Assembly (NCBI RefSeq): GCF_000427805.1
Contig: NZ_ATYS01000034.1
Coordinates: 1 to 60,538, forward strand
From: Budvicia aquatica DSM 5075 = ATCC 35567
GTDB lineage: Bacteria; Pseudomonadota; Gammaproteobacteria; Enterobacterales; Enterobacteriaceae
DNA: 60,538 nucleotides
Reading direction: 5' to 3'
Part shown: one piece after another, positions 18,270 through 27,045 of the stretch
How positions within the stretch are numbered: the first letter of the stretch is position 1
Layout of the letters: every line of letters begins with the position of its first letter
Position numbers and translations under genes: made by a program
Notes under the pieces: model-generated
What the model was told of the DNA's origin: nothing
The model's input: only the letters and a program-made list of their open reading frames with translations
Database searches by the model: none

Positions 18270-18787
18270 TGAAAAGAACAAGACTAAAAGTTGTGGCGGG
18301 TAATGTACTGGAGCACTTTGTCAGCAGAAACAGTGATATTAGCGGTTATTGGGCTATGGGTGTTTTACACCGATTTGCGCTCAATCATCAGGTATATACC
18401 GTTGATCTGGACTTACTTAATCGAACGATTGAACCGGCACATTCGCAGTTGGTCTCATGCTTAGACCATCCGAGGTTGATGTTTGAGCGGATGGTTATCA
18501 ATAATGGTCTGAGTATGGCAGAAGTCACTCAAGCGCTAATCAATATCGAATTTCAGGTCGCTTATGATCCTAAACTACACGCGAGATCGTTTGGTTACGG
18601 TGACCCGTTTCGTTGCCAGTTGGTGATTGACGATGATTTAGGGCGGCGTAGAACGGCCACTATCGGGGGGCGAAGTGCTGCGCATAACCCTAAGCGTGAA
18701 CATCGAAGTACCCGGGGTGATGGTGCGCTGAAACTCAGTCTAAACAAGTTGGTTATTGATGAGGTAAGCGGTAATTCGGATAAATAG
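18269..18787 (+). CDS. Hypothetical protein, polA-spf island gene 4
   Basis: Unrecognised protein of 172 aa. I start at the ATG at 18269 that overlaps the previous stop; a GTG one codon earlier is also possible. The C-terminal third is basic and Gly/Arg-rich (DLGRRRTATIGGRSA...), unlike the acidic neighbours. Its last 35 bases overlap the end of the convergent gene 5. Confidence 0.55.
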   Translation: MKRTRLKVVAGNVLEHFVSRNSDISGYWAMGVLHRFALNHQVYTVDLDLLNRTIEPAHSQLVSCLDHPRLMFERMVINNGLSMAEVTQALINIEFQVAYDPKLHARSFGYGDPFRCQLVIDDDLGRRRTATIGGRSAAHNPKREHRSTRGDGALKLSLNKLVIDEVSGNSDK

Positions 18788-19196
18788 CGCCATAATGACC
18801 GGTATAATCAATAATGGGTAATATATGATTTTCTGGGCGCTCCCAGGTTCCCTGATGATGGATGAGGTTTATTATTGGCTCAAACGGATTAAGGTAAGAA
18901 GAAAGTAGCGGATGGCGATGCCATATTAGATAAGAATGGAAAATCCGCCTTTCACGATCTGATGGTATTTGTGTTAGTAAGTTACTAATTTCACCACCCT
19001 TCGCAAATTCAACCTTTGGCGGTGGGTTATACCCCATCAGTACAAATGAAAATTGCTTAGGTCGCTCACCTATAAATTGCTCCCAGCGCTCTAAAGCTTC
19101 AGCCATAAATATGATTAATCGATCGCAAAGTAGTCCTTCACCTTTCTGGGTGAGGCGAGTCAGCTGAGTTTGTTCTTCCGCTGTTATCGTCATCAT
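18753..19196 (-). CDS. Hypothetical protein, polA-spf island gene 5
   Basis: Unrecognised soluble protein of 147 aa on the minus strand, with a helical N-terminal half and an aromatic, proline-rich C-terminal half (...LIWHRHPLLSSYLNPFEP...). An AGGG sequence precedes the start. It lies 17 nt downstream of gene 6 and overlaps gene 4 tail to tail. Confidence 0.55.
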   Translation of the reverse strand: MMTITAEEQTQLTRLTQKGEGLLCDRLIIFMAEALERWEQFIGERPKQFSFVLMGYNPPPKVEFAKGGEISNLLTQIPSDRERRIFHSYLIWHRHPLLSSYLNPFEPIINLIHHQGTWERPENHILPIIDYTGHYGAIYPNYRLPHQ

Positions 19197-19213
19197 TTAC
19201 CCTATTTAAACAG

Positions 19214-19549
19214 TTAACGACGAATGGCTAAATCGCCAGATTGCATAACGAAGTCAGAGCCTTGCTCATCGGTTAAAATGGTCCAATTTTCGGGCTTCGA
19301 CGATTCGTTATCACTTATCAGGTAGTAACTGACCGATGATGAGTACTCTTCAGGCATGACAAGAATTTTTGCTCCGCCATAAATTTGATATTTCTCACAC
19401 AGTTCAAGGCGCTTAATCGCGGTCTCAATCTCATTAATAAAACCTATCTGCTCGGCTTTGTCACTGACGGTAATTTTTTGCAGCAGTCTTTGCTGTTCCT
19501 CTGACATCCATTGATGTAGACGGGCAATAACGCGGTGACTGATATCCAT
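19214..19549 (-). CDS. Hypothetical protein, polA-spf island gene 6
   Basis: Unrecognised soluble protein of 111 aa. The N-terminal half is a long amphipathic helix region (residues 1-55), followed by a short beta-rich part. First gene of the minus-strand pair with gene 5, with a TTGGGA ribosome site. The 19550-19860 stretch beyond it holds no gene, only the approach to the spf promoter. Confidence 0.55.
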   Translation of the reverse strand: MDISHRVIARLHQWMSEEQQRLLQKITVSDKAEQIGFINEIETAIKRLELCEKYQIYGGAKILVMPEEYSSSVSYYLISDNESSKPENWTILTDEQGSDFVMQSGDLAIRR

Positions 19550-19862
19550 TTATATCCCAAGATTGTAGTCGTTAATTGATTGATTAATCTTAGACAATAT
19601 CGCCAATGAATACAGCTAAAAGAGGTTGCCGGTTAACTCATCTGAGTTGGGGAAAAGAACGTTGGAAACGAAAAGCAGGTTTCATGCTCAGGTATTTCGA
19701 CTAAGGGGTTATCACTTTAGCTAATTTATGAGGCTGGTTTCAGCTTGTTTTCTAACCAGTTACGTTGATTTTTTCGTAAGTTAATTACATGCGTTGCGAT
19801 TTTTTGTGAGTAATATCTCGATATTAGATATATTTCCTTGTAATTATATTACAAATAATTCT

Positions 19863-19890
19863 TTTACAGCGCGAAGAAATGGGGTAAAGT
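19863..19890 (+). promoter_or_regulatory. spf promoter
   Basis: TTTACA (19863-19868) and TAAAGT (19885-19890) are 16 bp apart and place the start at 19898, seven bases on. A TGTGA half-site at 19805 could belong to a CRP site (CRP represses spf in E. coli), but the second half is poor. Confidence 0.7.
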
Positions 19891-19897
19891 TATCGGC

Positions 19898-19990
19898 GTA
19901 GGGTACAGAGGTAAGATGTTCTATTTTCAAACCTGTAATAGGATTGGCTTTATATTAGCCGCCCCATTCTTTTGAATGGGGCGTTTTTTT
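19898..19990 (+). ncRNA. spf: Spot 42 small RNA
   Basis: The 5' part GTAGGGTACAGAGGTAAGATG, known from E. coli spf, is present almost unchanged, and the 3' end is a perfect CGCCCCATTC/GAATGGGGCG stem with TTTT loop and seven T (19960-19990). Spot 42 is a Hfq-dependent RNA that represses catabolic genes when glucose is present. At about 93 nt it is shorter than the 109-nt E. coli RNA because its middle is reduced. It is normally next to polA but here is separated from it by six unknown genes. Confidence 0.95.
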
Positions 19991-20031
19991 ATCTAAAAAA
20001 TAGCTTGGCAGGTCAGGATTTATGAGGGGAA

Positions 20032-20679
20032 TTACTCTTCAGGGGCATCGGCCATGTCATCTTCTAGCTCAAAAGGTAAGTTAAACCACTCATCCAGCTT
20101 GAGGCGTAGTTTATCAATGCCAATTTTTTTCAGAGAAGAGAATATTTCGACCTGAATATCACCCTGGAAAGGTAATATTGCCTCACGCACCATATTCAGT
20201 TGAGCCTTACGGGCTCCGGAAGCCAGTTTATCCGCCTTGGTCAGCAGTATCAGTACCGGGAGCTCAACGTCTACAGCCCACTGAACCATCTGCTGGTCTA
20301 ACTCTTTTAACGGATGGCGGATATCCATTAATACCACCAATCCTTTAATACAATTGCGCTTTTGCAGGTATTCACCCAACGCACGCTGCCATTTACGTTT
20401 CATTTCTTCAGGAACTTCGGCGTAGCCGTAACCCGGTAAATCCACTAAATGAAGGTTATCTTCAACCCGGAACAGGTTGATAAGCTGGGTGCGCCCCGGT
20501 GTTTTACTGGTGCGGGCCAAGCTTTTTTGATTGGTTAAAGTATTTAGAGCACTAGATTTACCAGCGTTAGAACGGCCGGCAAAAGCCACTTCAATGCCTT
20601 CATCAGCAGGCAGATGGGTAATATCCGGTGCGCTGGTGACGAAATGCGTCTTGTGATAATTAAAGTTTTTCTGAGTCAA
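20032..20679 (-). CDS. engB: Ribosome biogenesis GTPase EngB (YihA/YsxC)
   Basis: Essential GTPase for 50S assembly and cell division. The GTPase motifs are complete: G1 GRSNAGKSS (about residues 35-43), G2 TPGRTQ, G3 DLPGYG, G4 TKAD. Its 215 aa compare with 210 in E. coli. The start codon is TTG (20679) with GGAG nine bases upstream; the frame has no better start. Convergent with spf. Confidence 0.96.
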   Translation of the reverse strand: MTQKNFNYHKTHFVTSAPDITHLPADEGIEVAFAGRSNAGKSSALNTLTNQKSLARTSKTPGRTQLINLFRVEDNLHLVDLPGYGYAEVPEEMKRKWQRALGEYLQKRNCIKGLVVLMDIRHPLKELDQQMVQWAVDVELPVLILLTKADKLASGARKAQLNMVREAILPFQGDIQVEIFSSLKKIGIDKLRLKLDEWFNLPFELEDDMADAPEE

Positions 20680-20930
20680 AACGTCCGTCTCCGAAGGATA
20701 AATTTAAGGGCTGATTATACTTATTCGCGGTGGGAATAGGTGAATTTATTCTTATCATCTCGATTTAGGTGCCTAACGGCCAAGCTCTGTAGTCCAAGCG
20801 TGTGAGACATTGACTATAGTAACGTAGGGCAATTTCCTCTTTTTCAAACAACCCTATAATTTAAAGTGTTTATTATCATTAAGTTATTTTTCCTACATAA
20901 AAAAACCTAGTATTTTTACCTGTAAGTCAC

Positions 20931-20958
20931 TTGTTTGAACTCCTCTACAGGGTAAAGT
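20931..20958 (+). promoter_or_regulatory. Putative csrC promoter
   Basis: TTGTTT (20931-20936) and TAAAGT (20953-20958) are 16 bp apart and predict a start near 20965. An overlapping GTAAGTCACTTG could be a decayed UvrY-type inverted repeat. The 20700-20930 stretch between engB and this promoter holds no gene. Confidence 0.45.
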
Positions 20959-20964
20959 ACGTAT

Positions 20965-21320
20965 CAAGCAAGGGATGCGACGGAATACAAATACACAGGA
21001 TGTGTAATCTCAAGGAAACGTCAGGACGACGTAATAGAGATAAAAGGAAAGACCTGAATGGATGAGGTCACGCGATACAGGATTGTAACGCAGATACGGA
21101 AATCAGGATACGCGGAGCGTAGTTCAGGAAGAACAAAGGCAAAGGATAGCACCAAGGATGAAAATCTTCTCCAGGATGTGAGATAAAGATTGTCGCCAGG
21201 GACTGGATGTAAAAACAGACGGAAAAACCGGGATGTTGGTTGTTCACAAGGATGAGACTAGGAATAAAATTCCTATACAGGTTAGAGATTAAGGCGACAG
21301 ATTAAACTGTCGCCTTTTTT
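20965..21320 (+). ncRNA. csrC: CsrC-type CsrA-sequestering RNA
   Basis: CsrC lies between yihA (engB) and yihI in E. coli, exactly this position. The stretch is packed with GGA motifs, about 21 by my count, many in AGGA or CAGGA context, which are CsrA-binding sites. It ends in a perfect AGGCGACAG/CTGTCGCCT stem plus six T, the same terminator as E. coli csrC. By titrating CsrA such RNAs switch carbon storage, motility and biofilm. At about 355 nt it is longer than the 245-nt E. coli RNA. The 3' end is certain, the 5' end inferred. Confidence 0.88.
21292..21320 (+). terminator. csrC terminator
   Basis: Perfect 9-bp stem AGGCGACAG/CTGTCGCCT with a 6-nt loop and a run of T. Confidence 0.93.
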
Positions 21321-21389
21321 CTTTCTCCGCTTTCTGCTAGATTCCGACGCAGTTCTATACTGAATATCTCCATTTAAGAGAAGACCTCA

Positions 21390-21944
21390 ATGAAGCAGTC
21401 CCAAAATGCCCCTAAAGGCAGTAAAAAAAATGATAAGCCAAAGCGTAAAAGTCGTGCAGATTTAGATATCGAAGCTCGCGATCGTAAACGTCAGAAAAAG
21501 CACCGCGGTAACGTTTCCGGTGCCCGTACTAACGTTGAGTCGGGTTCTGATAAAAATGGCAACGCTGGCGCTAAGCAAAAAGATCCTCGTATTGGCAGTA
21601 AAACACCGGTTCCTTTAGTTGTTGAGAACAACAAACCAGTCGTTGCGAAGGCCGCCAAACCGAAAGAACCAAAGCAACCAAAAATGTCCCCGGAAAAAGA
21701 GCTGGCGCTTTTAGAGCAGGATGAGCGTCTGAATCAGCTGCTTGATGCCGTTGATGAAGGGAAAACCCTGACGGCAGAAGAGCAAACCTACGTTGATAAT
21801 ACCCTCGATCGCATTGATGAACTGATGTCAGAGCTGGGTATTGATTTAGGTGATGAAGATGACGATCTGCTTGACGGAAACGATGAAGAAGAGAAGAAAG
21901 AAGACATCGTTCAATTGCTGAAAAGAAGCAGTTCTAAAGAGTGA
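21390..21944 (+). CDS. yihI: Der GTPase-activating protein YihI
   Basis: YihI stimulates the ribosome-assembly GTPase Der. The N-terminal third is strongly basic ([32 protein letters not shown]) and the C-terminal third strongly acidic ([17 protein letters not shown]), the usual charge layout. Its 184 aa compare with 169 in E. coli, the extra residues lying in the middle linker. Position after csrC is conserved. Confidence 0.93.
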   Translation: MKQSQNAPKGSKKNDKPKRKSRADLDIEARDRKRQKKHRGNVSGARTNVESGSDKNGNAGAKQKDPRIGSKTPVPLVVENNKPVVAKAAKPKEPKQPKMSPEKELALLEQDERLNQLLDAVDEGKTLTAEEQTYVDNTLDRIDELMSELGIDLGDEDDDLLDGNDEEEKKEDIVQLLKRSSSKE

Positions 21945-21952
21945 TTTAGCTG

Positions 21953-22135
21953 ATGGGCTGGATATTACTGCTGGTTAGTTTGCTGCTTGCATGTTATCTC
22001 ATCCGGTTATTAGGTAGACTGTTATGGCTGAGCCAACTTAAGCGACGTTGGCGTTCGGCCAAAGCACCCCGTAAAACAATGAAAGATTTTAAAAGAAAGT
22101 CGGGGAGACATAGAAATAAACGGAGTGAGCAATAA
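21953..22135 (+). CDS. Small basic single-span membrane protein
   Basis: A 60-aa protein: residues 2-25 form a hydrophobic helix (GWILLLVSLLLACYLIRLLG), and the remainder is highly basic with about 18 Lys/Arg. It starts 8 nt after yihI and its stop shares a base with the hemN start (TAATG), so it is co-translated with hemN. I do not recognise the family. The basic tail suggests a cytoplasmic face contacting nucleic acid or phospholipid. Confidence 0.7.
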   Translation: MGWILLLVSLLLACYLIRLLGRLLWLSQLKRRWRSAKAPRKTMKDFKRKSGRHRNKRSEQ

Positions 22136-23508
22136 TGTCTGAGCAATTGATTGATTGGGATCTGGCCCTAATTCAGAAATATAACTATTCCGGGCCGAGA
22201 TATACCTCTTACCCGACTGCGCTTGAGTTTAGTGAGCAATATACTGAAAATGATTTTCAGGCCTCGGTTCAGCGCTATCCGTCACGTCCTCTTTCACTTT
22301 ATATCCATATTCCGTTTTGTCACAAGCTTTGCTACTTCTGCGGCTGTAATAAGATCGTTACCCGCCAAGGGCAAAAGGTCGAACAATATCTCGATGTTTT
22401 GGAACAGGAAATCAAGCACCGTGCACCGCTGTTTGCTGACCGTCAGGTTTCTCAAATGCACTGGGGCGGCGGCACACCGACTTATTTGAATAAAGAGCAA
22501 ATTAGTCGTCTGAACGGAATGCTACGCCAGCATTTTAATTTTTTACCTAGTGCTGAAGTCTCTATTGAGATTGACCCGCGTGAAATTGAGCTGGATATTC
22601 TTGACCACCTCAAGTCTGAAGGCTTCAATCGCATGAGCATGGGCGTGCAGGACTTTAATAAAGAAGTTCAGAAGTTGGTAAACCGTGAGCAGGATGAAGA
22701 GTTTATTTTTGCTCTGATCAACCGGGCTAAAGCGCTGGGCTTCAGTTCAACCAATATCGATTTAATTTATGGTCTGCCAAAACAAACGCCAGAAAGCTTT
22801 GCCTTTACGCTCAAGCGCGTAGCCGAGCTAGCGCCAGACCGCCTGAGCGTATTTAACTATGCGCACTTGCCAAGCCGCTTTGCCGCCCAAATTAAGATTA
22901 AAGATCACGATTTACCTTCGGCCAATGAGAAGCTGGATATTTTGCAGGAAACCATTACATCTCTGACCAACGATGGTTATCAATTTATTGGTATGGACCA
23001 CTTTGCCCGCCCGGATGATGAACTGGCAATTGCTCAACGTGAAGGTCATTTACACCGCAATTTCCAAGGCTACACAACTCACGGCGATAGCGATTTACTG
23101 GGAATGGGCGTTTCGTCCATCAGCATGATTGGTGATAACTATGCTCAAAATCAGAAAGATTTAAAAGCATACTATGCCAGCGTCGCTGAGAAGGGTAATG
23201 GCTTATGGAAAGGCATCACCATGACCGATGATGACTGCCTGCGCCGGGACGTAATTAAAACCCTGATCTGTAATTTCCAGTTGGAATATGCCGCAATAGA
23301 AAAAGATCATAACGTTAATTTTGCTGAATATTTTGCCGAAGATATGAAACTGCTGGCACCGCTGGCAAAAGATGGTCTGGTGACAATTAATGACAAAGGT
23401 ATCTACGTTACCGGTAAGGGACGATTACTGATTCGTAATATCTGCATGTGTTTCGATGTTTATTTACGTCAACAGGCCCGCAGACAGCAGTTCTCTCGGG
23501 TTATTTGA
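22135..23508 (+). CDS. hemN: Oxygen-independent coproporphyrinogen III dehydrogenase
   Basis: Radical SAM enzyme that decarboxylates coproporphyrinogen III in anaerobic haem synthesis. The [4Fe-4S]/SAM motif is CHKLCYFCGC (CxxxCxxC, about residues 62-69), preceded by YIHIPF and followed by the GGGTPTYL loop. Its 457 aa equal E. coli HemN. Haem made without oxygen is what the pentahaem Nrf proteins would need, although the two loci are 13 kb apart. Confidence 0.97.
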   Translation: MSEQLIDWDLALIQKYNYSGPRYTSYPTALEFSEQYTENDFQASVQRYPSRPLSLYIHIPFCHKLCYFCGCNKIVTRQGQKVEQYLDVLEQEIKHRAPLFADRQVSQMHWGGGTPTYLNKEQISRLNGMLRQHFNFLPSAEVSIEIDPREIELDILDHLKSEGFNRMSMGVQDFNKEVQKLVNREQDEEFIFALINRAKALGFSSTNIDLIYGLPKQTPESFAFTLKRVAELAPDRLSVFNYAHLPSRFAAQIKIKDHDLPSANEKLDILQETITSLTNDGYQFIGMDHFARPDDELAIAQREGHLHRNFQGYTTHGDSDLLGMGVSSISMIGDNYAQNQKDLKAYYASVAEKGNGLWKGITMTDDDCLRRDVIKTLICNFQLEYAAIEKDHNVNFAEYFAEDMKLLAPLAKDGLVTINDKGIYVTGKGRLLIRNICMCFDVYLRQQARRQQFSRVI

Positions 23509-23530
23509 TTCGGTTTTATTGAATAGAAAA

Positions 23531-23566
23531 AGGCCGGGCGTCATTTCTTACGCCCGGCCTTTTTTA
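23531..23566. terminator. Bidirectional terminator hemN / GFA-family gene
   Basis: Perfect 10-bp stem AGGCCGGGCG/CGCCCGGCCT, 10-nt loop, A run on the left and T run on the right, between convergent genes. Confidence 0.92.
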
Positions 23567-23583
23567 ATCTTCTGTTTTAAATC

Positions 23584-24018
23584 TCAACTTGGCGTATTTT
23601 CCGCGATGAACTTCATTAGCTCTTCACCGGTGAGCCTTTTGGTTTGATTGCTAAAGCAATAGAACTTAGGTTGGCTATCAACAAATATTTCAGCGGCCAG
23701 CTTTAATTTTTCTTTTTCTTCGTCGCTGAGTTCTAGTGATGAATAGGATACGTAAGTCTGTTGACCGTCAGTGGTTTGCCAGAATAATGAGGTCCCGCAG
23801 TTCTGACAAAAACCGCGTTTTCCCCAGTCTGAAGATTGGTAGAGTTTCAATCCGGTCGGTTTTTTGATTGAAAGCGTATTGTTAGCTTCGAGTGAGAGGA
23901 ATATACCACCGGACCAGCGGCGACACATCGAACACTGACAGGCCGATACGTTATAGTTTTCCAGCGTAACTTCAAATTCTACATCACCACACAAACACTT
24001 CCCGGCAACCTTTTCCAT
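23584..24018 (-). CDS. GFA/CENP-V family zinc protein
   Basis: Member of the glutathione-dependent formaldehyde-activating (GFA) fold. Zinc ligands are visible in three groups: GKCLCGDVEFE (residues 7-17), ACQCSMCRRWSGG (26-38) and FCQNCGTSLFWQ (71-82). The 144 aa are typical. Most members have no proven formaldehyde role, so the substrate is unknown. It lies after yshB on the minus strand, 24 nt away. Confidence 0.88.
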   Translation of the reverse strand: MEKVAGKCLCGDVEFEVTLENYNVSACQCSMCRRWSGGIFLSLEANNTLSIKKPTGLKLYQSSDWGKRGFCQNCGTSLFWQTTDGQQTYVSYSSLELSDEEKEKLKLAAEIFVDSQPKFYCFSNQTKRLTGEELMKFIAENTPS

Positions 24019-24042
24019 TGTCTTCGTTTCTCCTGATAAAAA

Positions 24043-24165
24043 TTAGGTAAACAGTACAAACATAATAACGCACAGAATGGCTGCAAATCCCGTTTGTGGC
24101 GACTGGGCAGACTGCGTAATGATTTCAGAACTGAAATTAAACAGAGAAGTTAAGTGTTCCAGCAT
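24043..24165 (-). CDS. yshB: Small membrane protein YshB
   Basis: A 40-aa frame reads MLEHLTSLFNFSSEI... with a hydrophobic C-terminal helix (GFAAILCVIMFVLFT). It matches E. coli YshB (36 aa, starting MLES, with one helix) in size, layout and place between hemN and glnG. GGAG lies 8 nt before the ATG. In Salmonella and E. coli YshB has been reported as an expressed small membrane protein; its role is not settled. It sits 171 nt after glnG. Confidence 0.85.
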   Translation of the reverse strand: MLEHLTSLFNFSSEIITQSAQSPQTGFAAILCVIMFVLFT

Positions 24166-24336
24166 AACCCTGCTCCGGAAGAGGAAGTGATAAAGTTTCA
24201 GCAATCATACTCAGCCGATAATAGCTGTAAAGTACAAAATTTCATCAATGGTATTTAGCTCAACAAATTTTGATTTAACTGAAATTGAACGGTCGGAGAT
24301 CTCTCTGGCATCCTTGCCCGTAAGCGATTAGCTCGC

Positions 24337-25755
24337 CTATTCCATATCCAATTCTTTAAGCTTTCGGGTCAGAGTATTTCGACCCCAGCCCAACAACTGT
24401 GCCGCTTCTTGTTTATGCCCGTGAGTATGGCGCAGGGCAACGCTGAGGAGAACCCGCTCCATATCGGGTTGAGCTTCAGACAGTAAGTCCTGTTTACCCG
24501 CGATCAGTGCCTGCTCAGCCCAACGCTCAAGTAAAGTAGTCCAGCTGCCGTCCTGAACGGTAATAGGGCTTTCTGGAGCCTCTGGATCGTATACAAACAG
24601 CTCTTCCGGCAGATCCTGCGGTAAGACTTCTTTTCCGGCAGCCATTACGGTCAGCCAGCGGCAGGTATTTTCTAACTGACGCACGTTACCCGACCATTCC
24701 ATACGGCTTAAGGCTTTTTCAGTATCGGGGTGAAGTATTTTAGCTTCGACACCCAGCTCTTGGGCCGTTATCAGTAAAAAGTGGCGGGCTAAACGGGGAA
24801 TATCTTCCCGGCGTTCACGTAGCGGCGGGAGATGAATTCGAATAACGTTTAGGCGGTGGAATAGATCTTCACGGAATTTATGTTCTTTAACTAACTGTTC
24901 GAGGTTCTGGTGAGTGGCGGCAATGATTCGAACGTCTACTTTAACTGAAGCATAGCCACCGACCCGATAGAACTGACCATCGGCCAACACTCGCAGCAGG
25001 CGGGTTTGTACTTCCAACGGCATATCGCCAATTTCATCTAAAAAAAGCGTACCGCCGTCTGCCTGTTCAAAGCGGCCTTGCCGGACCTGATTAGCACCGG
25101 TAAAAGCCCCTTTTTCATGGCCAAACAGTTCTGATTCTATGAGATCTTTGGGGATAGCGGCCATATTCAGAGCGATGAACTTGCCTCCGGCGCGCGGGCT
25201 ATGCCGGTGTAAAGCATGAGCGACCAGCTCCTTTCCGGTACCGGATTCACCATTAATTAATACGCTAATGGATGACAGTGAAAGCCGACCGATAATCCGA
25301 TAAACATCCTGCATCGCAGGGGCTTCACCAATAATATCGGTGGTGGGATCTTTCGGTATAGCTTTGCGTTCAGGCTGGCGTATTTCCTGATAGTGGCTGA
25401 TAGCCCGTTCAACTAACGCAACGGCTTCATCAATATCAAACGGTTTTGGTAAATAATCAAAGGCACCAAACTGATAGGCGCTGACCGCGGCATCAAGGTC
25501 TGAGTGTGCGGTCATAATAATGACCGGCAGCAGTGGGTGATGTTGCTTAATTTGTTGTAATAGCGTCAGGCCATCAATTCCGGGCATGCGAATATCTGAA
25601 ATTAAAACGTCGGGAGACTTCTCTGCCAGCGCCGCTAATACGTCATTAGCTGAATCAAAGCTGGTGCACGCAATATTAGCGCCGGTTAAAGCTTTCTCTA
25701 ATACCCAACGGATGGCACTGTCATCATCGATAATCCAAGCGGTTCCTTGACTCAT
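24337..25755 (-). CDS. glnG: Nitrogen regulator NtrC (response regulator, sigma-54 activator)
   Basis: NtrC activates sigma-54 promoters for nitrogen assimilation when phosphorylated by NtrB. Receiver domain 1-120 with Asp54 in SDIRMPG; AAA+ domain about 140-380 with Walker [15 protein letters not shown] (sigma-54 contact) and the DEIGDM Walker B; C-terminal Fis-type HTH ([22 protein letters not shown]). I start at the ATG at 25755 (472 aa; E. coli 469) with AGGG five bases upstream; the longer open frame overlaps glnL and lacks family similarity. The glnL stop is 8 nt upstream. Confidence 0.98.
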   Translation of the reverse strand: MSQGTAWIIDDDSAIRWVLEKALTGANIACTSFDSANDVLAALAEKSPDVLISDIRMPGIDGLTLLQQIKQHHPLLPVIIMTAHSDLDAAVSAYQFGAFDYLPKPFDIDEAVALVERAISHYQEIRQPERKAIPKDPTTDIIGEAPAMQDVYRIIGRLSLSSISVLINGESGTGKELVAHALHRHSPRAGGKFIALNMAAIPKDLIESELFGHEKGAFTGANQVRQGRFEQADGGTLFLDEIGDMPLEVQTRLLRVLADGQFYRVGGYASVKVDVRIIAATHQNLEQLVKEHKFREDLFHRLNVIRIHLPPLRERREDIPRLARHFLLITAQELGVEAKILHPDTEKALSRMEWSGNVRQLENTCRWLTVMAAGKEVLPQDLPEELFVYDPEAPESPITVQDGSWTTLLERWAEQALIAGKQDLLSEAQPDMERVLLSVALRHTHGHKQEAAQLLGWGRNTLTRKLKELDME

Positions 25756-25763
25756 TGCAACCC

Positions 25764-26813
25764 TCACTGACGGATGGGCAGGTAGACCGAAAATTCGGTA
25801 TGACCCGGCCAACTGTTAAACTCGATTTTGCCCTGATGTTGATCGATCAGGCTTCGGGCAATAGAAAGACCCAGTCCGGTACCACCTTCTCGCCCGCTGA
25901 CCATCGGGTAGAATATGGTGTCTTGTAATAGTGTCGGAATACCGGGGCCGTTATCTTCAATATCAATACGTGCGGATAAACGATAGCGAACGCCATGCAA
26001 TGTCACCTGAGAGGCCGTCCGGGTGCGGAGAATAATATTTCCCCCTTGCTTTCCCAGCGCCTGCATTGCGTTTCTGGCGATATTTAATAAGACTTGCTCG
26101 ATTTGCTCAGGATCGTGGCTGAGTTCAGGCATACTCGGGTCATAGTCTCGCACAATGCTGACATTTTCTGGTTTTTCCAGCACTAAAAGCTGATAGACCC
26201 GCTCAGAGACCTGATGGATATTTTGTACTTCGCGCTGACCCGGATGCTGCGGGCCCAGCAGACGATCGACCAGATTTCGTAATCGGTCAGCCTGCTCGAT
26301 AATCATTTTGGTATATTCATTCAGCGCCGGATCGGGCAAGGCTTTGGCCAATAGCTGAGCCGCACCGCGCAGGCCACCTAATGGGTTTTTAATTTCATGG
26401 GCTAAACCACGAACTAATTCTCTGGCTGCCGTTTGTTGAGCCTGCTGGAGCTGCTCTTGGCTTAAACGGCGATGATTATCTAAGGCCGAAAGCTCCATGA
26501 GAATATAGTCATCGGCTAATAGCTGAGCGCTCAGGGTTAAAACATGAAGCTGGCTATCGATCACCATAGTCACTTCATTATCAGTAAAACCTTGTCCTTC
26601 ACGCAGGCTGGACCACATCAGTTCAATATCTAATGAAAGATAGTTAACTAAGTTAGGCAGTGGCGTACCAAAAAGTTTACGTGAACTCTGAACTAAAAGC
26701 TGTTGTGCAGCAGGATTGGCATAGTGAATGGCTAAAGAGAGGTCCAGAATTAAGACGCAGGTAATCTGTGAATTAAGAATCTGCTCTGTATCCGGTAGCG
26801 GAAGGATTTCCAT
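25764..26813 (-). CDS. glnL: Nitrogen sensor kinase/phosphatase NtrB
   Basis: Cytoplasmic histidine kinase/phosphatase that sets NtrC phosphorylation under PII control. PAS-like N-terminal domain, DHp motif [19 protein letters not shown] with the phospho-His, and the catalytic domain with N, G1 (EDNGPGIP) and G2 (GGTGLGLSI) boxes. The ATG at 26813 gives 349 aa, the E. coli length, with AAAGGAG ten bases upstream; a TTG at 26837 overlaps a putative NtrC site and is less likely. Confidence 0.97.
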   Translation of the reverse strand: MEILPLPDTEQILNSQITCVLILDLSLAIHYANPAAQQLLVQSSRKLFGTPLPNLVNYLSLDIELMWSSLREGQGFTDNEVTMVIDSQLHVLTLSAQLLADDYILMELSALDNHRRLSQEQLQQAQQTAARELVRGLAHEIKNPLGGLRGAAQLLAKALPDPALNEYTKMIIEQADRLRNLVDRLLGPQHPGQREVQNIHQVSERVYQLLVLEKPENVSIVRDYDPSMPELSHDPEQIEQVLLNIARNAMQALGKQGGNIILRTRTASQVTLHGVRYRLSARIDIEDNGPGIPTLLQDTIFYPMVSGREGGTGLGLSIARSLIDQHQGKIEFNSWPGHTEFSVYLPIRQ

Positions 26814-26829
26814 TGATGTATGACTCCTT

Positions 26830-26846
26830 TGCACCAAATTAGGGCA
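26830..26846. promoter_or_regulatory. Putative NtrC operator at glnL
   Basis: TGCACCAAATTAGGGCA matches the NtrC site TGCACYA-N3-TGGTGCA perfectly in the first half and 5/7 in the second. It overlaps the glnL leader, where E. coli has an NtrC site that represses glnLp. Confidence 0.5.
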
Positions 26847-26897
26847 TCAACTGACAATGCTAAAAACGCACGCTCCTCATCGCCGTCTCTTCCCGTT

Positions 26898-26923
26898 CGT
26901 CACCCCGTTGAAAAACGGGGTCC
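26898..26923. repeat. Palindromic REP-like repeat, copy 1
   Basis: CGTCA-CCCCGTT-GAAA-AACGGGG-TCC: a 7-bp stem within a unit that recurs in inverted orientation 38 nt away, between glnL and glnA. Confidence 0.65.
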
Positions 26924-26960
26924 AGACTTTAAGCTGAGTGCTAATTTGTTAGCTAAAACC

Positions 26961-26987
26961 GGGATCCCGTTTTTCAACGGGATGACG
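26961..26987. repeat. Palindromic REP-like repeat, copy 2 (inverted)
   Basis: GGGATCCCGTT-TTTC-AACGGGATGACG is the inverted, near-identical partner of 26898-26923. The pair could fold as one large structure or as two hairpins in the glnA-glnL intergenic mRNA, consistent with the sharp fall from glnA to glnLG expression known in enterobacteria. Confidence 0.65.
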
Positions 26988-27045
26988 ACAGGATAAGGCC
27001 ATATTTAGGTAAAAAGACTTTGTTCCTTAAACCAACAAAAATCAC

